This document shows positions 34,132-43,694 of a DNA stretch of 64,000 bases, piece by piece. How positions within the stretch are numbered: the first letter of the stretch is position 1; each line of letters starts with the position of its first letter. Made by a program: the position numbers and the translations under genes. Source of the stretch: Mrakia gelida (lineage: Eukaryota; Basidiomycota; Tremellomycetes; Cystofilobasidiales; Mrakiaceae); assembly GCA_024345305.1 (NCBI GenBank), contig BRON01000002.1, positions 1,550,001-1,614,000 on the forward strand. Reading direction: 5' to 3'. Under the pieces are notes generated by a model. That model had not been told where the DNA came from, made no database searches, and saw only the letters and a list, made by a program, of their open reading frames with translations.

Positions 34132-35991
34132 ATGTCTTCTCATGAGTGAGTACTCAGCCTTCGGTTATACAACCTGGGATGAGTGCTGATGTATATATCT
34201 CTTTGGTTCGGCTTGCAGCGACAAACGACGAGCAGGTCAGCTCTCCCTTCTCCTCCTTCCACCCCTTCCCTTCCCTCCCTTCTCCCTTCCCTGACCTCCT
34301 CTCCTTCTTCCTCTCTCTTTCCCCAGTCCTTCTCGAAGACAAGCGCAAAGAGATGATGGAGCAGTTCGATAAGGAGAAGGCCGCTATGACTAAGGTACGG
34401 ACCCACCCGACCTCCTTCGAGCGAGCGAGCGAGAGCTCAACCAACGTCGAGCTGACCTCCTTCCTCCCTTCTACTTTGGATGATCGTAGGAAACCGAGAA
34501 GAAGAACGCCGGAGCTGAACGATTCGTCGCTCACGTTGAATCCATGGACGAGAAGCTCAAGAAGTCTACGGTTGGACTGGTGAACTTGAAGGATTTCCAG
34601 GAGAGGAGGAAGGCGCTTGAGGAGGAGCAGTTGATGTTGGGAGCTCAACAACCAAAGTGAGTCGGGTTCGCCCCATCCCTACATCTCTTGAACTTCGTTC
34701 TGGACACTTCAGTACTGACGCTCTGATGGTATATGTGTTGTGGTTCTGGTTGTTGGTCGTCTGGTTTCGTTGGATGTTGGGTCCGTTCGTCGTTCTGTTC
34801 GGTTCGCGTTGGGATGTTGAAGGGAGGTCGAAGTCAAAAAGAAGAAGACCAAGAAGAAGGACAAGGCCAAGCTCTCTTTCGCTCAGGATGAGGAGGAGGA
34901 TGAGCAGGAGGAGGATCAGTCTGCTGCTGGGAAGAGGAAGGGAGGGGATGAAGAGGAAGGTGAGTCCCTCGTTTCGTCCAACTCGACTCTCGACTCGCTC
35001 CTCTCGAGCTCACCTCGCGTCCCTCTTTCCTCACTCGCCTCCAGTGGCAACCAAACGAGCCAAGTTCACCAAGAACCCCACGGTGGACACTTCCTTCCTT
35101 CCCGATCGAGAACGAGAGGAGCGAGAGCGGTTCGAGAGGGAGGAGCTTCGTCGGATGTGGATCAAGAACCAGGAGGTCATCAAGAACGAGGATATCGAGA
35201 TCACGTACTCTTACTGGGATGGGGCTGGGCATCGTAGGGTTGTTTCAGTACGTGCTTCTGGTGCCTATCCTGTGGGCTGGATGGTAGCTGACTTGGGTTC
35301 TGGCGTTGGGTTCGTTTGCGAACAGGCCAAGAAGGGAGACGACATCGCGACGTTCCTCGAGAAGTGTCGACTTCAGTTCCCTGAGCTGAGAGGAACGAGT
35401 GTGGATAACTTGATGTATATTAAGGCTCGTGCCAATCACTTCCCTTCCTCCTCGTTTCGTCTCGTTCCACTCGCTGACTCCTTCGCTCTCGTTCAACAGG
35501 AGGATCTCATCATCCCTCACGTTCGTCCGCCGTCTCCCTCCCTCTTTTCTCGTTCCTGCCTCTCCCTCGCTGACGCCTTCTTCGTCGCTTCATTTTATGC
35601 TTGGGCGTTTTACAGCACTACACCTTCTACGACTTCATCATCAACAAAGCTCGAGGGAAATCCGGCCCTTTGTTCAACTTCGACGTGCACGACGACGTGA
35701 GGTTGATGCACGACGCGACGGTCGAGAAGGACGAGTCCCATGCGGGGAAGGTTGTGGAGAGGAGTTGGTATAATCGATCGGTGAGCTGTGATGCGTTCTT
35801 CTTCTTGGGTTGGGGGTTGGGGGTGGGGGTCGAGGTTGGGTGCGAGTTGGGGGTCGAAGAGCCCGAAGCTGACCTTCGTTTTCTCGCCCTCGCTTTCGTT
35901 TTCGTCGCAGAAACACATCTTCCCAGCAAGTCGGTGGGAGGTGTACGATCCTGAGAAGGATTACGGGAGTTACAAGATTGCTGGGGTGTAG
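34132..35991 (+). CDS. XAP5/FAM50 family nuclear protein
   Basis: Conserved nuclear XAP5 protein (FAM50A/B in animals, XCT in plants), linked to spliceosome and transcription control. The first exons are tiny: exon 1 is 34132-34145 (14 nt) and exon 2 is 17 nt (CGACAAACGACGAGCAG), giving [20 protein letters not shown]. Then come the coiled region ([19 protein letters not shown]), [20 protein letters not shown], an acidic/Lys linker with nuclear-localisation-like [12 protein letters not shown], and the XAP5 core [72 protein letters not shown]...[27 protein letters not shown] and the final [20 protein letters not shown]. This end block is diagnostic. About 11 exons, one of 21 nt encoding E-D-L-I-I-P-H. 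Confidence 0.93.
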
Positions 35992-36152
35992 GTATGGGTC
36001 TTGGCTTGGTCTCATGAGCTTTTCGATCTGAGGAGTGGGAGAGAGAGCGCGAGAGAGAGACGCGAGCGCGTCGTTTTCGTTAAGATCGTAAAAGCGAACA
36101 CAGAGAACTAAGAACGATAGGAAACCCAGACCAACTCGAGCTACTACTGCTA

Positions 36153-38775
36153 CTACTTCTGATCACTCGGCTTCGGCAGATAGACCCCTGCCAGCTCGAG
36201 CACAACAGGTCTGTGAAGCGTCCCTCGTTGGTCGGCGTTGGTCCAGCACTCTTTGACTCGAGGGACGAGACGGGTCGAGACGAGGAAGCCGTCGTATCTG
36301 GATTCGACAAACGACGACAAGGGAAGTTAGCGGCTCGCTCGCCCGTCCGAAAAGAGAGAGCGACTAGGAACTGACCGAGCTGTGTTCGCTGAAGAGAAGG
36401 AACGAGCGAGACAGTCGCGTCAGGACTTGAAAGTCGAAGAGCTCAAGGGAGGAGAAAGAAAGGATCGCGGGAGACTCACGACCTCCCGATCTCGTATCCT
36501 TGGGGTTCTCGTACGTCGGAGGTAGGCGAAGGGTAGGTCCGGCGAGGTCGTTGGCGACGGGTTGAGATTTGGCGAGCCTGCGTTGGATGTCGACGAAAGG
36601 TTGCGTGTGACGATCGACTGAGCTCTTGAGGATCTTCAACATTCGACCGTTCGCTTGGCTGTTCAAAGAAGAGTCAGAGAGTCGATGATTTCAGCCAGTT
36701 TATTACAGGAAGAGGGAGGAGGGAGAGGACGAGACGAGGCGAAGGGAAACCCCGACTCACAAGGTATCGATGTGAGTGACAGAACGGTTCTTCGGGCTGA
36801 TGTCGTCCAAGTCGACGGCGAAGGAGCCTGCGATGATGACTGGCCTGGAAAGTATCAAGGCAAAAAAGGAGTAAGGAGGCGTCAGAGCGAGGATCACAGA
36901 CGCGACGACGGCGAGCGAACTGACTTGACCGCGTCGAGCTCGGGTAGGATCTCCCTGAGACGCTGATGCCAGTGCACTCGCTCTCGCAGGGCCATCTCGA
37001 AGAGTTGCTTGGCTGTCTCGGAAGCGTCAGGAGGAGCGGGGGCGAGGGGTTCGGGGAAGAGGGTGGCTACGAGGATGAACTGAAGACGAGGACGGAAACG
37101 ACGCGTCAGGACGTTCGCTCGAGGAGCTGATAAAGGAAGGAAGAAGGGAGAAGGGACGTACCGAATTGAACTCGACAACCATTAGTCTGGGAGGGTCGCA
37201 GGGTATCGTCAGACTTCGAGTTCCAGGGAGTAGAGGGAAAAGAGGACGCGAAGAGAGAGCGCGAGACAGAATCTACTGACCTTCCTTCCATGTAACCACT
37301 GCCGATCATCTCCAACTGATTCGAGAACGTTGGAAGCCTGCACTTGGAGAAGATGACGACCCCGAGATGACCGATGTCCTGAGAAAAGAGACGAAGCACG
37401 AAGAGGTCAGGATTGACGAGCAGACGCAACGAAACGAAGCGGACGCGAAGAACGAGACTCACGGTCCTACCCTTGCCGGGGAACGGCCACTTGGTGTTGT
37501 TCCACCACCAACCATAGTATCCTCGCTTCTCGAAGGGATCGACGCAGCTCTAGAGAGAGAAGCACCGCAAAGAAGAAGAGAGCGAGAAGTCAGCCGACGG
37601 TCGATCGAGGCGACGCGACGCGACGAAAGAGAAGAAAAGGACGAACATCGGGGATGTAAGGAGGCGGAGCGACCTTGTGGTTTTGGAGGACGATCATATC
37701 AGGCTTGTTGATGTCGATGAACTCGAAGAATGCCTGGAGATGCGAAGGGGGTCGCAAACCGAGTCGAGTTAGGGACAGGGAGCGGAGGCTCACGTCGAGT
37801 CGAAGATCACGAGAAACTCACTGCCTCCTCGTTCTGCATAATCTCCTCCAGACCCGATACATTCCAACACATGATGGAGATGGGATTCAGGTCCGTCTTT
37901 CGTCCGTCCATGGGGTCGTCCTCTTCCAGGAGTCCGTTCTTGAGGGGAGCGGCTGAGCTCGAGGGCGAGGGATGCTGCTCCTGCTCTCTCCTCGGCCTCT
38001 TCGGGTCTCGATCTCGGTCGTTTCCGGAGATGGAGAGCTGCGAGATGGAGAGCGTGGGATCGGCGTTGGAAGTGGAAGTGGCGAGGTCGTCGGAGGATGA
38101 GGATTGAGGTTGGTTGCTGCTGATGGAGGAGTTGGTACGATTCTGGATTGATTTGGTGTTGGAAGTGGATGAGTTGTTGCCTCCGAGTGCTGGTTGTTTC
38201 TGGGAGGAAGAGGAGGTTCCGATGGGTCGTTCGTGATCTCGGGGGGTGGGGTGGGAGGGAGGTCGTCGAGGAGGAGGAGGAGGACGAGAGCGAGGGAGAG
38301 CTGACGAGGATCCAGCTTGTTTGCCGACCACCGTCTGAGAGCTGGAAGGAGCATCCTCTTCCATTGGAGAAGGATCTCGAGGCGAGAGGGGATCTCCTCC
38401 GGAAGGGGTCTCAGTGCTCCATCGCCCTGAAGCTGAGCCTGAGCTCGACGACTCCCTATCCTTCGCCCTCCCTTTTCCCTTCTCCCTCCTAACCCCACCC
38501 CCTCCCAACCCATCGAGAAGTTCCTCCACATCTTCCTCGTCGTAAGTAGTCTGAGACTTCTTTCCTGGTTTCCACACGAGGCATCCCGACGACGATTCCT
38601 CCTCCACGAGTGTTGAGCTCGTCCCTGAGGTTGATGCTCCTCCTCCTCCTCCCTCTCCAGTCGCCTCTCCCTCCCATCCATAGACGAAGCGTCTCGTCGG
38701 CGACCCAGGAGGTGCGGGCTTCCTGACGACCTTGCTCGTACGACCTGTCGCGGGGTTGGGCTGCTTGGGCGCCAT
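36153..38775 (-). CDS. AP-endonuclease-fold protein, probable pseudoenzyme
   Basis: Endonuclease/exonuclease/phosphatase (ExoIII/APE1-like) fold behind a Ser/Pro-rich disordered N-terminal region of about 285 residues. The fold is recognisable end to end: ISIMCWNVSGLEEIMQ (family W-N-V-x-G-L), FFEFIDINKPDMIVLQNHK, GYYGWWWNNTKWPFPGKG, GHLGVVIFSKCRLP, RPVIIAGSFAVDLDDISPK and YDGFLVSTRLVPR ... RGTLHRPVVLEL. But the catalytic signature is broken. The metal Glu of L-Q-E-T-K is Asn (LQNHK), the G-D-x-N motif is G-S-F-A, and the terminal S-D-H is T-L-H. Only the W-N Asn, the Asp of the I-D-Y strand and the last His remain. This argues for a non-catalytic binding protein or a changed activity. The N-terminal region holds a W-K-P-G-K-K-S-Q motif and acidic YDEEDVEELLDGLGG. 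About nine exons; stop at 36153. Confidence 0.72.
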
Positions 38776-39310
38776 CCTCGAGGGGAGAGGGAAGGGGAGG
38801 AAGGTGAAGTTGGGAGGGAGGGAAAGTCGAGCTCACCTTCTCTTCCTCTCCATCTCCCCTCACGCGTTAGTAACCACATTCCTAGACTTCCTCACTTCAT
38901 CCTTCTCTAAAATCCCTCAGCTCACTTTATCCTCGGCCTCCGGCTCTCAAAGATCACTTTCCCCCTCCCTGCTCGACCTCCTCCCTCGGCTGGACAGGAC
39001 TCGAATCCTTCATCTTCCAACCGCCCAGGAACGCGTTTCTCCTGCGTTCTAGCGTCTTGTCTCCTCTTAGTACTGCAGATCTGACAAGTCTGGGAAGGAA
39101 GTTTCCTTGATCGATCAAACCTACGAAGAGTTTTGCGACTCGGCTGAGCAGAGCGCCTCTTTCCCGCGCGCCCTACAAAAAGCTCACAAAGTTCGTTCCC
39201 GTCCGTTCCTCCCACGAACCACGACCATCCTCTTCCCGAACTTTCTAACGTTTCTCTTCTCTCGAGCTTGACGCTCTCACGAACTCCCTTCACGACAACC
39301 CTCATCCATC
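38776..39310. promoter_or_regulatory. Divergent intergenic region (535 bp)
   Basis: Between the AP-endonuclease-like gene (-) and the acidic hypothetical (+). Pyrimidine-rich toward both start codons; no gene and no named motif were seen. Long frames crossing it are judged shadows. Confidence 0.4.
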
Positions 39311-40080
39311 ATGCCTCTCAAGTCCTCCTTCTCGACCTCCTCCCTCTTCGTCGTTGCTTCAGGCACGTCGTCCGTTCCTTCGACTCCAAAGAAGAACAGG
39401 ATGTCCATGATGTTCGATATCATCAGATCTCCCTCCAAGAAGCAGGTGAGCTCACTCTCAACTATTCTCCCGTATCCTCTCCTTGCTGACCTTCTCGTCC
39501 CGTCGCAGCTCCTCGTCGCAGACGACCTTCCCTCCGGTCTCTCCTCCTCCCCTTCCTCGGGAAGCCTCTTCAGCAACACGGGATCCTCCTCCTCCCCCCG
39601 AAAGCTCCTCTCCAAGATCTTCTTCAAAGGTGGCGACAGCGGCAGCAAGAACAGCAACAAAGGTTCGTTCGGCTTCGATCGTCGCGACGCGTCTTGATTT
39701 TTTGAGTTCGTTGAGCTGACTGCTCTTCTTCCTTCCCGTCCCGCTTTCCAGTTCTCAACACCTTCGCCCCTCTCACCCCTTGCAACACGACTTGCTCCTC
39801 TCCCGACCTCGACGACGACGACGACTCCTCTTCGTTCTTCTTTCGACCTCGAGCGCCTCAAAAGGAGGAGGTCGTCCGAGTCGTCGTCGTTCTCGTCGTC
39901 GTCGCGGGCCTGAAGAGGAAGTACGACGACTCGTTCGACGAGTACTGGGGAGAGGAAGGGGTTGATCAGGACTCGTTCCTTGACTTTAGAAGCGAGTCCG
40001 ATGAGGACGGGGAGGAGGAGGAGAGAGAGGAAGGAGCGGAGGTCGAGCAGAGGAAGTACCGAAAGTTGATGATCCTCTAG
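39311..40080 (+). CDS. Hypothetical acidic Ser-rich protein
   Basis: Unrecognised; three exons giving roughly 200 residues. The N-terminus MPLKSSFSTSSLFVVASGTS is followed by VPSTPKKNRMSMMFDIIRSP, a basic Ser/Thr-rich block that looks like a phosphorylation target. Exon 2 adds GSSSSPRKLLSKIFFKGG. The last exon has a Val-rich run (VVRVVVVLVVVAGLKRKYDD) that may be a short membrane or beta segment, then a strongly acidic C-terminus (DSFLDFRSESDEDGEEEERE) ending KYRKLMIL. No known domain. The exons splice in frame with normal donors and GCTGAC branches, so the gene is likely real. Its 3' end converges with RRP15, 300 bp away. Confidence 0.6.
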
Positions 40081-40380
40081 TTGTCGACGACGTCGCGTCT
40101 TGTTCCTCCTCATCGATTATTTTGGGTTCGTGGTCAGGCTTATCTTGACGTCTCTCTATGTTTATAGCTTGATGTATCTTGATGATCTCTTCTTTCCCCG
40201 CTCCCGCCGTCTTCCCGTCGAGTCGAGGTCGAGGTTGAACGCGTCTTGAGTCCTCCCTCACTTCCCCTTTCCCGTCCTCCCCTCCGTCCTTTCTCGAGAA
40301 CTCACTGCGAGAGTACTGTAACTGTCATGAACATCCTCTCCACCTCCACCACCTAAACCCAACTCCGACACAAAGGTCGT
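40081..40380. other. Convergent 3' intergenic region
   Basis: 300 bp between the convergent stop codons of the acidic hypothetical and RRP15; consistent with two 3' UTRs, nothing else seen. Confidence 0.55.
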
Positions 40381-41581
40381 CTACGCTGCTCCTCCCTTGA
40401 GCAGAGCCTCGAATCCCTCCTTCGTGACCCGTCCTCCATCGAGGTTCCTTCCTCCTCGTCCGAGAATGTTGTCCTTCTCCTTTTTCTTCTTGGGATCCGG
40501 AAGGGGTTCGGGAGCGTCCAGTCGCTTGGAGTTGGATCCGGCGGCTTCGGACTGGGAGGCGGAGAGGAGGATGGTGTTGAACAGACGGACGACTGGAGCG
40601 AGGTTTGGAACACAGGGAGCGGAGAAAGGAAGAGCAGGTCAGCTCGCCTCATTTGGACGATACAGTCACTCCGTAGGTAGGGAAAGGAGAGGAACCCTGT
40701 ACTAACCTCCCTTCTGAGCAACCTTCCTCAGCGACCTCTCCCACTCCTGACCTCCAACACCGTCCTCCCTTCCTCCCCAACCTCCAATAACGTCCTTCAC
40801 TCGACCCTTGTCCTCCTTCTCCTGTCGGGTGACGAGCAAAACCTTTCGGGCTCGGGTCTCGAGCTGTCGAGCGGAGATGGTTTTCTTGATGGAGGGAGCG
40901 AGGGAGAGGATGTTGGAGGATTGAAGCTCAGAGTTCGATTTCGACTTCTTGGACTTCTTGGAGGAGGAGGCATCGGCAGGGGGAGCGTGTTTGGAAGTGG
41001 AAGCGTCGGTGGAGAGGAGGTTGGTGAGGAGGGATCCGAAGGTCGAAGGGGAGGTGGCTCTGCGTTTACGCTCTAGAGGAGGGGAAGGGAGGTGAAGGTG
41101 AAGGGGAAGGGAGGGGAGGAAAGGTCAGCTTGAGCTTTGGCGTTCGCTCCCTCTTTCTCTCTTCCTTCCAACTATCCGCGAGAAGCTCAAGCAAGAACTT
41201 TGAGGCAACCTCGGAAGTATAGAAGGTGTACTCACTAGCGGTCTTCTTCGACTTCTCAGGCTGCTTGTCGTTCGCGACTCGCTCAATCTCGTCGTCGGTA
41301 TCGTAGTCCTCGACTCCCTCCCTCTGTCCGCCTCCGAGATCGAACTCGTCTCCCATCTCTGCCTCGTCATCCTCGTCCGAGAAGTCATCCCCTCCCTCTC
41401 CCATGGAGTCGTCTCCTTCGTTGTCGAGGTCACTGAGACGCTCCTCCTTCTCCTCGTCCTCCTCCTCCTGTTCGACGACGACTCGCGCTGGCTTGGACGC
41501 CTTGGTGGGTTTGGAAGTAGAGGAAGAAGCGAGAGAGGAAGATGAGATCGTGAGCTTGCTCTTCTTGGGTTGGGGAGCCAT
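40381..41581 (-). CDS. RRP15: Rrp15-like ribosomal RNA processing protein
   Basis: Nucleolar protein of the Rrp15 family (PF07890), needed for 27S pre-rRNA processing and 60S subunit maturation in yeast. ATG at 41581 begins MAPQPKKSKLTISSSSLASS, then a long acidic region (EQEEEDEEKEERLSDLDNEG, FSDEDDEAEMGDEFDLGG) typical of nucleolar factors. After an intron comes the core: ERKRRATSPSTFGSLLTNLL, SILSLAPSIKKTISARQLE with TRARKVLLVTRQEKEDKGRV, WERSLRKVAQKG, then VPNLAPVVRLFNTILLSASQ and the Gly-rich end GRGGRNLDGGRVTKEGFEAL. The order (acidic leader, R-K-R-A-x-x-P-S-x-F, L-E-x-R-A-R-K, E-R-x-L-R-K-V-A-x-K-G-V-V-x-L-F-N) fits the family. Three exons. Start codon 140 bp from that of the EF-hand-like gene. 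Confidence 0.85.
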
Positions 41582-41721
41582 GGCTGAAGAAAGGGAGGAC
41601 TGGGGCGCTGGTCGTTGGGGAAAAGAAGGGAGCGAAGGAGGGAGGTTCAAGGTGAAGTTTCGAATCCTTCAGCCCGCAGGAAACTCGCTCGTCCTCCCCT
41701 TCCTCCTGACGAACCACGACC
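41582..41721. promoter_or_regulatory. Shared divergent promoter RRP15 / EF-hand-like gene
   Basis: 140 bp between divergent start codons; polypyrimidine on both flanks. No named element was identified. Confidence 0.4.
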
Positions 41722-42887
41722 ATGTCCGATCCTATCAACGACAAGATTCTAGACGCTCTCAAGGGAAGGAAGGATCTCGCATCACCTTCAGGATTCTCAA
41801 GCACCCCTCGTACAGCAACCCCAGAACCCTTGACGAGCTCAGGTCAGCTCTCGCTCCCTCCTCTCCTTCCTTCCTTTGATTGCGAGCTCAACTTTCGAAG
41901 ATCAAGCTCATTTTCGGCTCTCTTTCTTCTCTCTAGGTCACCGTGGAAGCATACAGCTCCTGGACGACGAAGGTCTCATCTGCGAGCAGGTTCGTTCAGC
42001 TCAAAACGCTATGTTCTTCGCTTCGAGACGATGGTCCGAGCTCACTCCTCCCCTCCTCCCTTCCATTCCTCCCTCCGTCCCTCCTCCTCTACGCTCTTCA
42101 TCGTCGTTTCAGCTCTACAACGCACTCTCTCACATCTTCGCCAAGTACTGCTCTCCTTCCTCTCCTCCCGAGTCCAAACGGCCAACCCCTCAAGGCTCCC
42201 TCTTCCCTCCTCCTCCTCCGACCTCGTACCTCTCCGACGCTGGCCTCGATTCGTTCGCGTCCGACACCAATGGAAGTCCCTTCGACGCTGATACCAAGGG
42301 AGAGATCAAGGAGTTCTTTGATCTCGATGAGGAGAGTGGTGGGTTGACTTTGAAGGTTAGTTTGGTTCGTTCTTGAGAGCTGCAGGTCGGGAGGAACGTT
42401 CGAGGGCGAAGACGAGCGGTCGAGATCGTCTTTGCTCCTTCTCATCTGCCGTCCCTAGAATCTCTCGCTCCTTCTGACGCCTGTTTTCACTCTTTGGCTC
42501 CATCTTCTAGGGATTCGAGCAGATGTACCAGCTTCAAACCGAGGCCGACGAGGAGGAGACCTGGAAGTGAGCGCGACCCTTTCTTTCCCTCCTCGCTCGA
42601 GCATTGTGCTGACCCATCTTGCTCCTCCGCGTCCTTTCCGGAACAGGGATCTTGCCGCTCATGGCTTTGACCGCTCTCTGCGACTTGTGTCCTCTCGGAG
42701 AGAGGATGAGATCGAGGAGGCTGCTCCAGTCGCGTTCGTCCTTCGCTCACTTCTTTCAACCGCGCGCGCTTCCATCTCGCTCGCAAGCTGACTTTGATCC
42801 TTCTCTTTCGACGACAGGATGACCGAGCTCTCTGGTCTTGGGATGGGTGGAACGAAGCGAGATGAGGAGGATCAGGAGATGTCGTGA
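41722..42887 (+). CDS. EF-hand-like hypothetical protein
   Basis: Six exons give about 210 residues. ATG at 41722 starts MSDPINDKILDALKGRKDLA, then a Ser/Thr/Pro stretch spliced to GHRGSIQLLDDEGLICEQ and LYNALSHIFAKYCSP. A Pro-rich linker is followed by TKGEIKEFFDLDEESGGLTL, KGFEQMYQLQTEADEEETWK and DLAAHGFD, which resembles the second half of an EF-hand pair (D-L-D-E-x-S-G-G-L-T, then G-F) and the helix that follows it. The end is acidic (MGGTKRDEEDQEMS). I do not recognise a named family. A convincing extra intron (donor GTTCGTTCG at about 42901, GCTGAC branch, CAG at 42971) lies past the stop, so the 3' UTR is probably spliced, or the true C-terminus differs and extends toward 43020. Confidence 0.6.
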
Positions 42888-43694
42888 GAGCCGCAAGGTT
42901 CGTTCGTCCCTCGTTGCGTTCGTCTTCCTGGCCTTCAGCTGACACCAGCTCCTCACTGCTCTTTTGCCCAGCCACCCCACCTTGCTGAACCTCATCCGCT
43001 CTCGGAGTCAGTCGCCGTAGAAATCACAGATCTTCCGTCCCGCCTTCGCCTTTGCACGCCTCGCTCGCGTTCCCTTCTCTTCACGTCGCCGCTTCGTTCG
43101 TTTCTCTTGCATTTTGGTCTCCCACCTCACGTTCCCCTCTATTTCTTGCACGTTTTCTTTACACTCACGTTTATCCGGTCCATACAATCTATCAAAGCTC
43201 ACCGTTGCTTCCCTCTCGTTCAAACCTCGTCGCGAAAAAATCGCGCGTCGCTCCAGTTCCCTCCGTCTTCCCCGTCGTTTCTCCTTCTTCAAAGACGGCC
43301 TTTGCGTTCCCTCGTACAAACTCACACCTCACGCTTCTTACGAGATACCAAAATCTTCTCAAAACCTCGCCTACTCCCCTCCGTCCTAAGCGGACGACCT
43401 CGTCATTCGCCGCTTCAATCTCGATTTCAGCCTCCTCGCTCTGTCTCCCAACCCTTCACCTCGCCCCCTCTCGTTCCTAACCACCATTTTCTCCCTCTTC
43501 CTCACCAAGAGCTCCCTTCCTTCCCGCTTCATCACCGTCGGGAAACTCAACCAACCTCTCGTTCGTAGATCTTCCTGGCTCCCTCTCCTCCCCACGGCTC
43601 AGCCCGTTCGAGCGAGCTCTTTTCTGCCTCGCTGACAGATGGTTCATCTTCCCTTCGTTGCTGCTAGTTCTTCTCCACTTCGATATCACGTAAC
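42888..43694. other. Intergenic / long pyrimidine-rich leader of glutathione reductase
   Basis: About 800 bp. The first 130 bp hold a likely 3'-UTR intron of the upstream gene. From about 43020 to 43694 the plus strand is strongly C/T-rich without a convincing frame, as expected for promoter plus 5' leader of the glutathione reductase gene. The sequence CACGTAAC at 43687-43694 abuts the start codon; whether this is a Yap1-type site cannot be told. Confidence 0.5.

Noticed and set aside
37887..38879. 330-residue minus-strand frame overlapping the AP-endonuclease-like N-terminus
   Set aside because: Frame-shifted shadow of the Ser-rich region of the real gene on the same strand; no domain.
39277..40113. 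278-residue minus-strand frame opposite the acidic hypothetical gene
   Set aside because: Exactly antisense to spliced plus-strand exons with good junctions; composition is Leu/Arg/Glu-rich, as expected from reverse reading of Ser/Asp/Glu codons.
43107..43568. Plus-strand frames in the leader of glutathione reductase
   Set aside because: C/T-rich low-complexity translation (Ser/Pro/Arg/Leu); better explained as promoter and 5' leader.
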